Of a stretch of DNA of 64,000 nt, positions 51,386-59,235 are shown piece by piece. Origin of the DNA: an uncultured SAR92 cluster bacterium (GTDB taxonomy: Bacteria; Pseudomonadota; Gammaproteobacteria; Pseudomonadales; Porticoccaceae); NCBI GenBank assembly GCA_902527245.1, contig CABZOI010000001.1:221267-285266 (forward strand), given 5' to 3'. The stretch's first letter is position 1. Each line of letters starts with the position of its first letter. The notes below the pieces were generated by a model. The model saw only the letters and a list, made by a program, of their open reading frames with translations, had not been told where the DNA came from and searched no databases. The translations under genes were made by a program, and so were the position numbers.

Positions 51386-52026
51386 TTTGCATCCTTGTAC
51401 AAACTATTTGTGACTATGTACTCTTGCACTTTTGTTGGAACCAGCCCTTTAATGCTGATTTCCTTTGCGATGTTGTTCCTAATTTCACTGGAACTGATAT
51501 CTATCTGAGCCAACTTGCAGAAATAGATGTTTCCGAATGGTTTATCATGTAAATTCTTGATCTCGCTGCATTGATGCTGTTGTAACCATATTTTGATTTT
51601 GCAATTTAAATCAATATTAAAACCCTTTCGAGAAATAACAACGAGATGACAGTATTCAGTTAATCTTTCCCAATCTAACCAAGTATCGATGAGTTGAAAT
51701 GAGTCCTCGCCTAGACAAAATATCAGAGTCTTAGAAGCTCCCAATTTTTGCCTGAAATGTTTTAGGGTATTTATCGTATAAGATATAGCTTTATTATTGA
51801 GTTCGAATGCTTCAAGGGATATCGAATTCAAGTGATTTTTAATTCCAAGCTCAATCATTTTAAAGCGATGTTTATTTGAAGCTAGGTTGCGAAGTTTATG
51901 CGGTGGTTGACCCGAGGGAAGTATTTTTAGTTCATGCAGATCTAAATGATCCACTAAATCTTTAGCTATAGATAAATGCCCATTATGAAAAGGATTAAAA
52001 CTTCCACCAAAAAGTGCTACGCCCAT
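51382..52026 (-). CDS. nadD: Nicotinate-nucleotide adenylyltransferase
   Basis: 214 residues. Nucleotidyltransferase loop FGGSFNPFHNGHL at the N-terminus and the late SSEIRNNI motif (ISSSEIRN). It makes nicotinate adenine dinucleotide for NAD. Its ATG overlaps the proA stop by one base (TAATG). holA and lptE, often upstream in gammaproteobacteria, are not here. Confidence 0.96.
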   Translation of the reverse strand: MGVALFGGSFNPFHNGHLSIAKDLVDHLDLHELKILPSGQPPHKLRNLASNKHRFKMIELGIKNHLNSISLEAFELNNKAISYTINTLKHFRQKLGASKTLIFCLGEDSFQLIDTWLDWERLTEYCHLVVISRKGFNIDLNCKIKIWLQQHQCSEIKNLHDKPFGNIYFCKLAQIDISSSEIRNNIAKEISIKGLVPTKVQEYIVTNSLYKDAK

Positions 52027-53324
52027 TATTTTATGTGTCCATCACCTGACACGACCCATCTTAAAGATGTCAAACCTTCAAGACCAACAGGACCCCGTGC
52101 ATGAATTTTATCCGTTGATATTCCAATTTCAGCTCCAAGACCATATTCAAATCCATCCGCAAAACGCGTAGAGGCATTAATGATTACTGAGCTAGAATCG
52201 ACCGCTTGTGTGAATATATTCTGATTTTTTTTGCTTTCTGAAACTATTGCATCAGTATGATGCGATCCATAGTGGTTTATGTGATCAATAGCTTCATTGA
52301 TTCCAGATACAATTTTGATGGCGAGAATAGGTCCCAAATATTCCTCATACCAATCAGCTTCGGAGGCTGTTTCTATATTGGAAACTATTTTCTTTGTTTG
52401 GTCACATCCTCTCACTGTTACATTTTTTTTCGATAACTCGTTGACAACTTTTGGCACAAATTCAGATGCAATACCTTTTGAGACGATAAGAGTTTCCGCC
52501 GCGTTGCATACACCAAAGCGATTCGTTTTAGAATTTATTGAAATTTTCAATGCTTTCACTAAATCAGCAAAATCATCAATGAAAACGTGACAATTACCAT
52601 CAAGGTGTTTGATCATTGGTATTTTTGAGTGAGCTTTTAAAAATTTTAGAAGTTCTTTACTACCTCTGGGTATTATTAAATCGATGTATTTATCTGTGCT
52701 TACTAGTTCAGTGACCAAGTCTCTTGAAGTGTCAGATATGATTTGTACTGAATGTGGGTTTACCGAATTCGCTATCAGAGATTTTTGTATTAGTTTCGAT
52801 AGTAAAAGGTTAGTATTTATTGCCTCACTTCCTCCTCTTAAAATCACACTATTTCCTGATTTTATGCAGAGTGCCGAGGCATCGGTAGTCACATTTGGCC
52901 TAGACTCGTAGATGATTCCAACAACTCCAATTGGCGATCGTACTTTTTTTATCTCTAATCCATTTGGACGTACTCCAATATCTAACATTTGTCCGATTGG
53001 ATCGGGCAAATTAATAATATCTTGAACACTAGAGATCATATTATCAATTCGAGTATTGTCTAGCAGTAGTCGATCTCTAAAACTTTCTTTTGTGCTAGAC
53101 GCCAAATTATCTAAATCAAGTTTGTTACTTAAAATGACCTCTGATCTGTTTTTATCGATTTGCTCGCAGAGGGTTTGGAGTAAATAATTTTTTGTTTTTG
53201 AGGATAATTTACTGACGTTTTGTGACGCTAAATTTGCTTTTTTTGCGATTTCAATTATCGGAGTTTGCGTATTAATATTTATAATCTCTTTTTTATTAGC
53301 TCGAGTTTCATGAGATACGAGCAA
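52026..53324 (-). CDS. proA: Gamma-glutamyl phosphate reductase
   Basis: 432 residues. Catalytic cysteine in GVCNAAETL, the NADPH region IYESRPNVT and C-terminal ADGFEYGLGAEIGIST. Second step of proline synthesis; proB is not adjacent. The only upstream start is TTG (no clear ribosome site), giving ~20 residues more than E. coli ProA; an unusual start codon within that segment cannot be excluded. Confidence 0.95.
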   Translation of the reverse strand: MLVSHETRANKKEIININTQTPIIEIAKKANLASQNVSKLSSKTKNYLLQTLCEQIDKNRSEVILSNKLDLDNLASSTKESFRDRLLLDNTRIDNMISSVQDIINLPDPIGQMLDIGVRPNGLEIKKVRSPIGVVGIIYESRPNVTTDASALCIKSGNSVILRGGSEAINTNLLLSKLIQKSLIANSVNPHSVQIISDTSRDLVTELVSTDKYIDLIIPRGSKELLKFLKAHSKIPMIKHLDGNCHVFIDDFADLVKALKISINSKTNRFGVCNAAETLIVSKGIASEFVPKVVNELSKKNVTVRGCDQTKKIVSNIETASEADWYEEYLGPILAIKIVSGINEAIDHINHYGSHHTDAIVSESKKNQNIFTQAVDSSSVIINASTRFADGFEYGLGAEIGISTDKIHARGPVGLEGLTSLRWVVSGDGHIK

Positions 53325-53382
53325 ATTAATCTAGTTTATTGAAAAGCCAAGTATAAAAACAATTTCTGATTTTAAGGTTTCA

Positions 53383-54192
53383 ATGAAGATTTTAAAAGAA
53401 CTTGTCTCCTCTAAGGACTGGTTTGTTCTCACTGGTTCAGGAGTTAGTGTTGACTCTGGTATTCCTACTTATAGGAATAATGACGGGAAATGGATGAGAT
53501 CTAAGCCAGTGGAGATAGCAGATTTTCTTGGCTCATGTGAGGCGAGGAAACGGTTTTGGTTGAGGAATATGCTTGGTTGGAAGTTTATGTCAAAGGCTAT
53601 TCCAAATAGTAATCATCAATATTTATCGACACTACAGGAAAAAGGTCAACTTAATTGTATTGTTACTCAGAACGTGGATGGTCTCCATCAGAAAGCAGGC
53701 AGTAGCAATGTAGTGGATTTGCATGGTCGAATTGATACTGTGACTTGCGTGACTTGTGATTTGAAATTCTCTCGCGAGTACATACAAAACTTGCTGATTG
53801 AAAAAAACCCTAAGTTTGCTGAGATAACCGGAAAAATACTTCCCGATGGAGATGCAAAGATTGATAACGTGAATTATCAATCTTTTAATATGTTAGATTG
53901 CCCTAATTGCGGAGGAATTCTGAAGCCGGACACAGTGTTTTTTGGTGAATCTGTACCCAAAAAAATTGTCGATAGGACATTCAAACTTCTTGATACATCT
54001 CCAGGAGTTCTGGTGATTGGATCATCTTTGACGACATACTCTGGTTATAAATATTGCCGATATGCAAAAGAAAATAAAAAGCGAGTGCTTATTATTAATA
54101 AGGGACCAACTCGAGCTGACGATATTGCAGATATGAAAGTTTCCGAAGACTGCGCTGTTGTCTTATCTGGATGGTTAGCAGAGATTAATTAA
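53383..54192 (+). CDS. NAD-dependent protein deacylase, sirtuin (class II-like)
   Basis: 269 residues. NAD loop G-S-G-V-S-V-D-S-G-I-P-T-Y-R (residues 18-31; most sirtuins have Gly-Ala-Gly), TQNVDGLHQKAG, catalytic His114 in DLHGR, and a zinc site of C-x2-C (122/125) with CPNCGG. The length and TQNVDGLHQKAG fit SIRT4-like class II. It removes acyl groups from lysines using NAD. It faces away from proA and its last 4 bases overlap hemH. Confidence 0.9.
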   Translation: MKILKELVSSKDWFVLTGSGVSVDSGIPTYRNNDGKWMRSKPVEIADFLGSCEARKRFWLRNMLGWKFMSKAIPNSNHQYLSTLQEKGQLNCIVTQNVDGLHQKAGSSNVVDLHGRIDTVTCVTCDLKFSREYIQNLLIEKNPKFAEITGKILPDGDAKIDNVNYQSFNMLDCPNCGGILKPDTVFFGESVPKKIVDRTFKLLDTSPGVLVIGSSLTTYSGYKYCRYAKENKKRVLIINKGPTRADDIADMKVSEDCAVVLSGWLAEIN

Positions 54193-55208
54193 ATTTTCAG
54201 ATGCGGCACGACAATATCCATAATTATGTCAATGTGCGCGTCACTGTCATTCAAGCATTTAATGTACTCAAATTCTTCTCCGCCTGACTCCATAAAAATT
54301 TCTCGCGCTTCTTCATTTATTTCCTCGATGGTTTCGAGGCAGTCAGAAGAAAAACCAGGACATAGAACAAAAATCTTTTTGATATTTTTTTCAGGCAATT
54401 TCTCAATGGTTTCATCAGTGTATGGCTGAAGCCATGGCTCTCTCCCAAAACGAGATTGAAATGTTGTCATAATGTTATCATTGTCAAAGTCTAGCGATTC
54501 TGAGACTAATCTTGTCGTTTGATGACAAAAACAATGATAGGGATCACCATTCTTTAAATATCTTTCAGGTGTCCCATGATAAGACATAACTATCGCATCG
54601 GGCGTACCACTTTTTTCCAATTGTGTTTTAATACTAGTGACGATAGCTTTAATAAATTTTTTCGATTGATGATATCCACCAATAAAATGTAGTTCAGGGA
54701 CCCATCTCGTTTTCTTAAAAACATCTGCAACGGCATCAAAAGTTGATCCCGTAGTTGCTCCTGAGTATTGAGGATATAATGGGAGTACTGTGATATTTCG
54801 GACATTTTTATCGGTTAGTTTCTCTATCGCATTTTGTATAGAGGGATTCCCATAACGCATCCCTAGCTCAACAGGTACCTCGAAACCGAACTTTTTATGT
54901 AGTTTCTCTTGTAGCTTTTTAACCTGCGAAACTGAGTAAACCAACAGAGGTGATCCTTGGTCAGTCCAAACGGTTTCATATAGTTTTGCAGATCGGCGAG
55001 GCCTAATTCTGAGTATTATCAGATTTAAGATTAGCCACCATATAATTTTAGGGATTTCTACAACTCTCGGATCACTCAGAAACTGTTTTAAATAGGGTCT
55101 AAGTTTTGATGAAGTTGGTGCATCAGGTGTTCCAAGATTACACAAGAGAACCCCGCTTTGAGGCGAGATTCCTTTGTGATCATAATTTGTTTCACCTTTA
55201 TATTTCAT
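54189..55208 (-). CDS. hemH: Ferrochelatase
   Basis: 339 residues. Core motifs LLCNLGTPDAP, MSYHGTPERYLKNGDPY with the catalytic histidine, FQSRFGREPWLQPYTDE and the SDCLETIEEI helix with its glutamates. It inserts Fe2+ into protoporphyrin IX at the inner membrane, finishing the pathway started by hemC/hemD upstream. Tail to tail with the sirtuin gene. Confidence 0.97.
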   Translation of the reverse strand: MKYKGETNYDHKGISPQSGVLLCNLGTPDAPTSSKLRPYLKQFLSDPRVVEIPKIIWWLILNLIILRIRPRRSAKLYETVWTDQGSPLLVYSVSQVKKLQEKLHKKFGFEVPVELGMRYGNPSIQNAIEKLTDKNVRNITVLPLYPQYSGATTGSTFDAVADVFKKTRWVPELHFIGGYHQSKKFIKAIVTSIKTQLEKSGTPDAIVMSYHGTPERYLKNGDPYHCFCHQTTRLVSESLDFDNDNIMTTFQSRFGREPWLQPYTDETIEKLPEKNIKKIFVLCPGFSSDCLETIEEINEEAREIFMESGGEEFEYIKCLNDSDAHIDIIMDIVVPHLKI

Positions 55209-55292
55209 ATCTCGCCTTAATAACTCGTCTCTCCGATAGAGTGATCATACGCCAGCTCAAATAATTGAGATCGCTTTTATCACTCATCTGGC

Positions 55293-55298
55293 TATAAT
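55293..55298 (+). promoter_or_regulatory. Candidate -10 box of prfC
   Basis: TATAAT in GGC-TATAAT-GCGG lies 28 bases before the prfC ATG; no good -35 is visible. A CTCAA/TTGAG inverted repeat (55256-55269) is centred upstream. Placement in the hemH/prfC divergent gap supports a promoter. Confidence 0.4.
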
Positions 55299-55326
55299 GC
55301 GGACTTTTTAAAGTATAAGTCAATGT

Positions 55327-56895
55327 ATGAATAATCCTCCTTCAAATCGAAAAACTTTTGCGATAATTTCGCATCCTGATGCTGGGAAAACAACGATAAC
55401 AGAGAAATTGCTACTTCTCGGAAACGTCATTCAGGTTGCGGGGACTGTGAGAGCAAGAAAGAGTGATCGTCATGCAGTTTCTGATTGGATGGCAATAGAA
55501 AAAGAACGAGGCATTTCTGTAACATCTTCTGTCATGCAGTTCCCTTATGAGAATCACGTGATTAATTTACTTGATACTCCTGGACATGAGGATTTTTCTG
55601 AAGACACATATCGCACACTAACTGCAGTTGACTCTGCGTTAATGGTTCTTGATGGAGCAAAGGGTGTCGAGAGTAGAACTGTAAAATTAATGGATGTATG
55701 CAGACTCAGAGATACCCCCATAATAACGTTTATTAACAAAATGGATCGTGATATCCGAGATCCGATTGATCTTTTAGATGAAATTGAAGAAGTTTTAAAG
55801 ATAAACGCTACACCCATTACCTGGCCTATTGGCATGGGGAAACACTTCATTGGCACCTATAACCTAATTTCGAAGAAGATATGGTTATATCGAAAAGATA
55901 CCCAAAAGAACGTGCAGGAAATTCAAGTCGATAGTTTAACCGATCCAGCAGTTAGAGAATTGCTTGGATCCACCTATGATGACTTCATCTCTGAGTTAGA
56001 ACTGATACAAGGTGCTGGAGCATCGTTCGCACTTGATAAGTTTTTATCTGGTGAATTGACGCCTGTTTTCTTCGGTACAGCTCTCAACGGTTTTGGCGTA
56101 AATGATATGTTAGACCATTTTGTAAAATGGGCACCTCAACCCCAAGCCCGAGAAGCGAATGCAAGAAGCATTTCTCCACTGGAAAAACAATTCACCGGAT
56201 TTGTCTTTAAAATCCAGGCAAATATGGATCCCAAACACAGAGACCGGATGGCTTTTTTAAGAATCTGTTCAGGGAAATACGAGAAAGGAATGAAGCTTAT
56301 GCAGGTTCGAACTGGAAAAAGCATGAGAATATCTGATGCGGTAGGATTCAAAGCAGGAGCGAGAATATCTCTTGAAAAGGCAGAGACGGGAGATATTATT
56401 GGCATTCATAACCATGGATCTATTCAAATCGGTGATACTTTCACCGAGGGTGAAGAATTAAAATTTTCTGGTATTCCATATTTTGCCCCAGAATTATTCC
56501 GCAGAATAAGGCTTAGTAATCCTTTGAAGGCCAAACAATTACGAATGGGAATAAAACAATTATCGGAGGAGGGAAGCATGCAGGTCTTCTTTCCAATATC
56601 GAGCAATGAAATTATTGTGGGGGCGATAGGGCAATTACAGTTTGATCTCGTGGTCCATCGATTAAAATCTGAGTACGGTGTTGAGGCAATCTATGAGCCG
56701 ATTAATGTTGCTAGCGCTCGCTGGATTAATGCTAAAGACATGAAGGCTCTCGAATTATTCAAAACTAAAGCAAATTCTAATTTGGCGGTAGATGGTGGAA
56801 ATCATTTGACTTATTTAGCGCCAACTAGTGTAAATTTGTCACTCGCGCAGGAAAAGTATCCAGAAGTTGAATTTTCCGCAACAAGAGAGCACTAG
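55327..56895 (+). CDS. prfC: Peptide chain release factor 3
   Basis: 522 residues. GTPase motifs SHPDAGKTT (residues 15-23), DTPGHEDF (83-90) and NKMD, then the RF3-specific domains with [11 protein letters not shown] and [16 protein letters not shown]. It recycles RF1/RF2 after termination. Its ATG is the second of two close candidates; the first is out of frame. Confidence 0.97.
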   Translation: MNNPPSNRKTFAIISHPDAGKTTITEKLLLLGNVIQVAGTVRARKSDRHAVSDWMAIEKERGISVTSSVMQFPYENHVINLLDTPGHEDFSEDTYRTLTAVDSALMVLDGAKGVESRTVKLMDVCRLRDTPIITFINKMDRDIRDPIDLLDEIEEVLKINATPITWPIGMGKHFIGTYNLISKKIWLYRKDTQKNVQEIQVDSLTDPAVRELLGSTYDDFISELELIQGAGASFALDKFLSGELTPVFFGTALNGFGVNDMLDHFVKWAPQPQAREANARSISPLEKQFTGFVFKIQANMDPKHRDRMAFLRICSGKYEKGMKLMQVRTGKSMRISDAVGFKAGARISLEKAETGDIIGIHNHGSIQIGDTFTEGEELKFSGIPYFAPELFRRIRLSNPLKAKQLRMGIKQLSEEGSMQVFFPISSNEIIVGAIGQLQFDLVVHRLKSEYGVEAIYEPINVASARWINAKDMKALELFKTKANSNLAVDGGNHLTYLAPTSVNLSLAQEKYPEVEFSATREH

Positions 56896-56908
56896 TAAGA
56901 AGTCCAGA

Positions 56909-57517
56909 ATGATAAAAAAGAATAATATTGTTGTATCGGAGTCACAATGTCCTCAGAGTCTTCGAGCAAATAGGCCTGCATGGCTAATATGGTTAGGTCG
57001 AAATGTATTGAGAATTTTAGGTTGGAGAGTAATCGGAGAGGTTCCAAACCTGAAGAAAATTATTCTCATTGGTGCGCCCCATACCTCAAACTGGGATTTT
57101 GTGATTGCGATGGCTACTCTTCTGGGACTAAACATCAAGATGAACTGGATGGCTAAACATACTATCTTTAAGTTTGGATTTAAAACATTGCTAGAGTGGT
57201 TGGGCGGTATCCCAACGAACCGATTACAACCCGATTTAATTGTAAGAAATGTAACCAAATTAATGCAAAAAGAGGGAAGTATGGTTTTAGGGTTGACTCC
57301 AGAGGGAACGCGTAAAAAAGTAAAAACTTGGAAAACAGGTTTCTTGAGATTCGCAAAGAATCTTGAGTGTCCAATTTTGATGGTCGGACTTAATTTTCCT
57401 GAAAAATTAGTTGTCATTGGAGAAACATTTCACCCCACAGGAAATAATGAAAAAGACTTATTGGCGATCCAAACTTATTATCAGCAATTTAAAGGGAAAA
57501 AGCCCAATCAGTTTTAG
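56909..57517 (+). CDS. 1-acyl-glycerol-3-phosphate acyltransferase family protein
   Basis: 202 residues. The acyltransferase H-x4-D motif is in GAPHTSNWDF and the substrate motif in LTPEGTRKK. Short members like this are often annotated as lysophospholipid acyltransferases; specificity is unknown. The ATG at 56909 starts 13 bases after prfC; the frame continues earlier inside prfC. Confidence 0.88.
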   Translation: MIKKNNIVVSESQCPQSLRANRPAWLIWLGRNVLRILGWRVIGEVPNLKKIILIGAPHTSNWDFVIAMATLLGLNIKMNWMAKHTIFKFGFKTLLEWLGGIPTNRLQPDLIVRNVTKLMQKEGSMVLGLTPEGTRKKVKTWKTGFLRFAKNLECPILMVGLNFPEKLVVIGETFHPTGNNEKDLLAIQTYYQQFKGKKPNQF

Positions 57518-57606
57518 TCCTGTACAAAAATAAAATATATTCCTATAACTTTTTGTTATTATTTCCGCGAGATATACTTAATAAATGTTTGATGAGGATA
57601 ACCTCT

Positions 57607-58662
57607 ATGTCATTCCAACAATCTAATTTGTCCAAATTCTTCGTCGTTGCGGCGTCTTTTACGATTATAGTGTCTGGCTTAAAGCTAGCAGCGTCGATTT
57701 TTGTACCTTTCTTGCTGGCAATTTTTATCTCAATATTGGTGTCTCCTCTATTAAAAATCTTAAAGTCAAAAGGATTGAGTAATGGATTGGCGATTATGCT
57801 CATAATCTCTTTGATTGTCGGTTTTGGCTTAATTATTGGATCTGTCGTGGGGGCCTCGGTTACAGAATTTAGAGAGGATTTGCCAGAATATACCTCGAAA
57901 TTATCAATCATGAGTTCTCAAATTCAAAAAAGTCTCGCAAATTTGGGTTTTGTGATTAATGAGAACCAGTGGAGTGATAGTTTTAATCCAAGTATTGTAT
58001 TGTCAGCTATTGGAACATCTTTAAATTCTTTTGGGAGTGTATTGACGAATTCTTTTTTGATCTTGTTAACTGTTGTTTTCATATTGACTGAGAATGTAGG
58101 TTTTGCCGAGAAATTGCGTAATGCGCGAGGTAAAGAGAGTGATCATGCATGGCTAGAAAAATTTGCCACCAGCGTACATGGATATATCGCTATAAAAGGA
58201 GTCGTGAGCTTAATAACAGGAGCGCTTGTATTTATTTTATTAACAATTGTTGGAGTAGAATATGCAGTCCTATGGGGTGTAATTGCAGTTCTATTAAATT
58301 TTATTCCAACAGTGGGATCCATTATAGCGGCCGTTCCTGCAGTTTTATTGGCACTCATCCAGCTATCTTTCATTGACTCTATGATTGTACTGGCTGGTTA
58401 CATCTTAATAAATGTCTTAGTAGGAAATGTCATTGAACCAAGATGGATGGGCAAAGGATTAAATCTTTCACCATTTGTTGTTTTCGTTTCGTTAGTTTTT
58501 TGGGGCTGGGTGCTTGGACCGGTTGGCATGCTTTTGTCAATTCCACTTACTATCCTAGTCAAGATTGCGCTTGAAACGCAGGAAGAGACTAAATGGATCG
58601 CCGTACTGCTTGGCGATAATCAAAATAGTAAAGATCCTGATAGCATTTTAAAAAAGCATTAA
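57607..58662 (+). CDS. AI-2E family transporter (PerM/YhhT-like)
   Basis: 351 residues, seven or eight membrane helices. C-terminal NFIPTVGSIIAAVPAVLLAL and EPRWMGKGLNLSPFVVF are hallmarks of this family (also UPF0118). Members export various small molecules or ions; the AI-2 role is proven for few. The ATG at 57607 has GAGGA 7 nt upstream; an earlier ATG at 57592 is possible. Confidence 0.9.
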   Translation: MSFQQSNLSKFFVVAASFTIIVSGLKLAASIFVPFLLAIFISILVSPLLKILKSKGLSNGLAIMLIISLIVGFGLIIGSVVGASVTEFREDLPEYTSKLSIMSSQIQKSLANLGFVINENQWSDSFNPSIVLSAIGTSLNSFGSVLTNSFLILLTVVFILTENVGFAEKLRNARGKESDHAWLEKFATSVHGYIAIKGVVSLITGALVFILLTIVGVEYAVLWGVIAVLLNFIPTVGSIIAAVPAVLLALIQLSFIDSMIVLAGYILINVLVGNVIEPRWMGKGLNLSPFVVFVSLVFWGWVLGPVGMLLSIPLTILVKIALETQEETKWIAVLLGDNQNSKDPDSILKKH

Positions 58663-58700
58663 ACACAAAGACTTCTGTTAATTTATCTTTATTGGAAATA

Positions 58701-58724
58701 AAAAAGGGAGGCAAAAGCCTCCCT
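58701..58724 (-). terminator. Intrinsic terminator of the DUF4278 unit
   Basis: AGGGAGGC and GCCTCCCT form a perfect eight-pair stem with a four-base loop (58705-58724). Read on the - strand it is followed at once by a T6 tract (58699-58704 region), the textbook intrinsic form, 23 bases after the DUF4278 stop. In the + direction there is no T tract. Confidence 0.9.
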
Positions 58725-58746
58725 ATGTGTCTGAGCTTTTTGAGTA

Positions 58747-58926
58747 CTACTGACCCCAACTAACTCCACGATAAACACCACCATTGCTTTTTTCTGCTTT
58801 GGCGATTTGATCCACGTGGTACTCAGCGCCTCTGTATAAACGAGGAGTTACGTCTTTATTAGCGTGAGTTTCTTTTGAGTTGGCATCGGCACTAGGTACC
58901 TTAAAGCCTCTATAATATGTAGTCAT
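58747..58926 (-). CDS. Small DUF4278-type protein with three Tyr-Arg-Gly motifs
   Basis: 59 residues. Tyr-Arg-Gly occurs three times (YYRGFKV near the start, LYRGAEY in the middle, VYRGVSWGQ at the end), the pattern of DUF4278, known chiefly from cyanobacteria. As I recall, the PII-interacting regulator PirA of Synechocystis belongs to this group. No membrane segment or signal peptide. The ATG at 58926 has a perfect GGAGG 7 nt upstream; the frame extends 17 codons earlier without support. It has its own promoter, two tandem aptamers and a terminator. Likely role: glutamine-responsive regulator of nitrogen or arginine metabolism, inferred. Confidence 0.8.
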   Translation of the reverse strand: MTTYYRGFKVPSADANSKETHANKDVTPRLYRGAEYHVDQIAKAEKSNGGVYRGVSWGQ

Positions 58927-58958
58927 ATTATTTCCTCCAGTCTTCGTTTCGTTTAACA

Positions 58959-58983
58959 GTGTAAAAAATACACCCACTCAACG
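58959..58983 (-). promoter_or_regulatory. Leader hairpin between aptamer 2 and the ribosome site
   Basis: On the - strand GTGTA-TTTTT-TACAC forms a 5-bp stem with a T5 loop (58959-58973). Flanking bases can extend it with wobbles to CGTT...AACG, starting at the last base of aptamer 2 and ending about 15 nt before GGAGG. It may be part of the expression platform; no direct cover of the ribosome site is apparent. Confidence 0.4.
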
Positions 58984-59032
58984 CGTTCCTTCGGTAAACC
59001 ATTACCTACTTCCGTCTCAGATGAGATGAACG
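58983..59032 (-). promoter_or_regulatory. Glutamine riboswitch aptamer 2 (glnA/Downstream-peptide type)
   Basis: 50 nt read on the - strand. P1 is CGTTC with GAACG at the two ends; P2 is a TCTC/GAGA hairpin; P3 is GGTAA/TTACC. The conserved single-stranded parts ACGGAAGTAG and CGAAGGAACGC are intact. This is the consensus of the glutamine-binding aptamers I know from the glnA and Downstream-peptide RNA families. It lies 56 nt before the DUF4278 start codon. Confidence 0.85.
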
Positions 59033-59037
59033 ATAAT

Positions 59038-59091
59038 GCGTTCCTTCGCCTTACGACTACTTCCGTCTATATCTATAGATATAGATGAACG
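59038..59091 (-). promoter_or_regulatory. Glutamine riboswitch aptamer 1 (glnA/Downstream-peptide type)
   Basis: 54 nt on the - strand, the first transcribed. Same ends (CGTTCA...GAAGGAACGC) and same ACGGAAGTAG core as aptamer 2, but P2 is a longer hairpin built on a 20-nt A/T-rich palindrome and P3 is a short GTC/GGC stem with a GTAA tetraloop. Variable helices with fixed cores argue for RNA-level selection. Five bases separate it from aptamer 2. Confidence 0.85.
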
Positions 59092-59098
59092 GACTTAA

Positions 59099-59127
59099 AT
59101 TATTGTATTAAAGCGCGAATTTGTCAA
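59099..59127 (-). promoter_or_regulatory. Sigma70 promoter of the DUF4278 unit
   Basis: On the - strand: perfect TTGACA (-35, 59122-59127), a 17-base spacer and AATAAT (-10, 59099-59104). Seven bases beyond the -10 is 59092, one base before aptamer 1, so the transcript begins with the aptamer. This is the best promoter match in the window. Confidence 0.85.
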
Positions 59128-59235
59128 TTTTTAGTAATTTCGTTCCTTTATCACACAGTAAACAGTTGATAATTGCCTCTGATGGATTGAGCTTTATTTT
59201 TACTTATGCGAGGGACTATTTATTATGGCTAAAAG

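Noticed and set aside
56953..57417. 154-codon frame opposite the acyltransferase gene
   Set aside because: Overlaps a gene with clear catalytic motifs on the other strand; no recognisable domain.
59063..59084. 20-nt palindrome in aptamer 1 considered as a transposon end or operator
   Set aside because: It fits the P2 helix of the aptamer and has no target-site duplication or second copy.
59141..59150. CGTTCCTTTA, similar to the 3' end of the riboswitch aptamers, possibly a third copy
   Set aside because: Only about eight bases match, it lies upstream of the promoter, and the ACGGAAGTAG core is missing. At most a decayed remnant.
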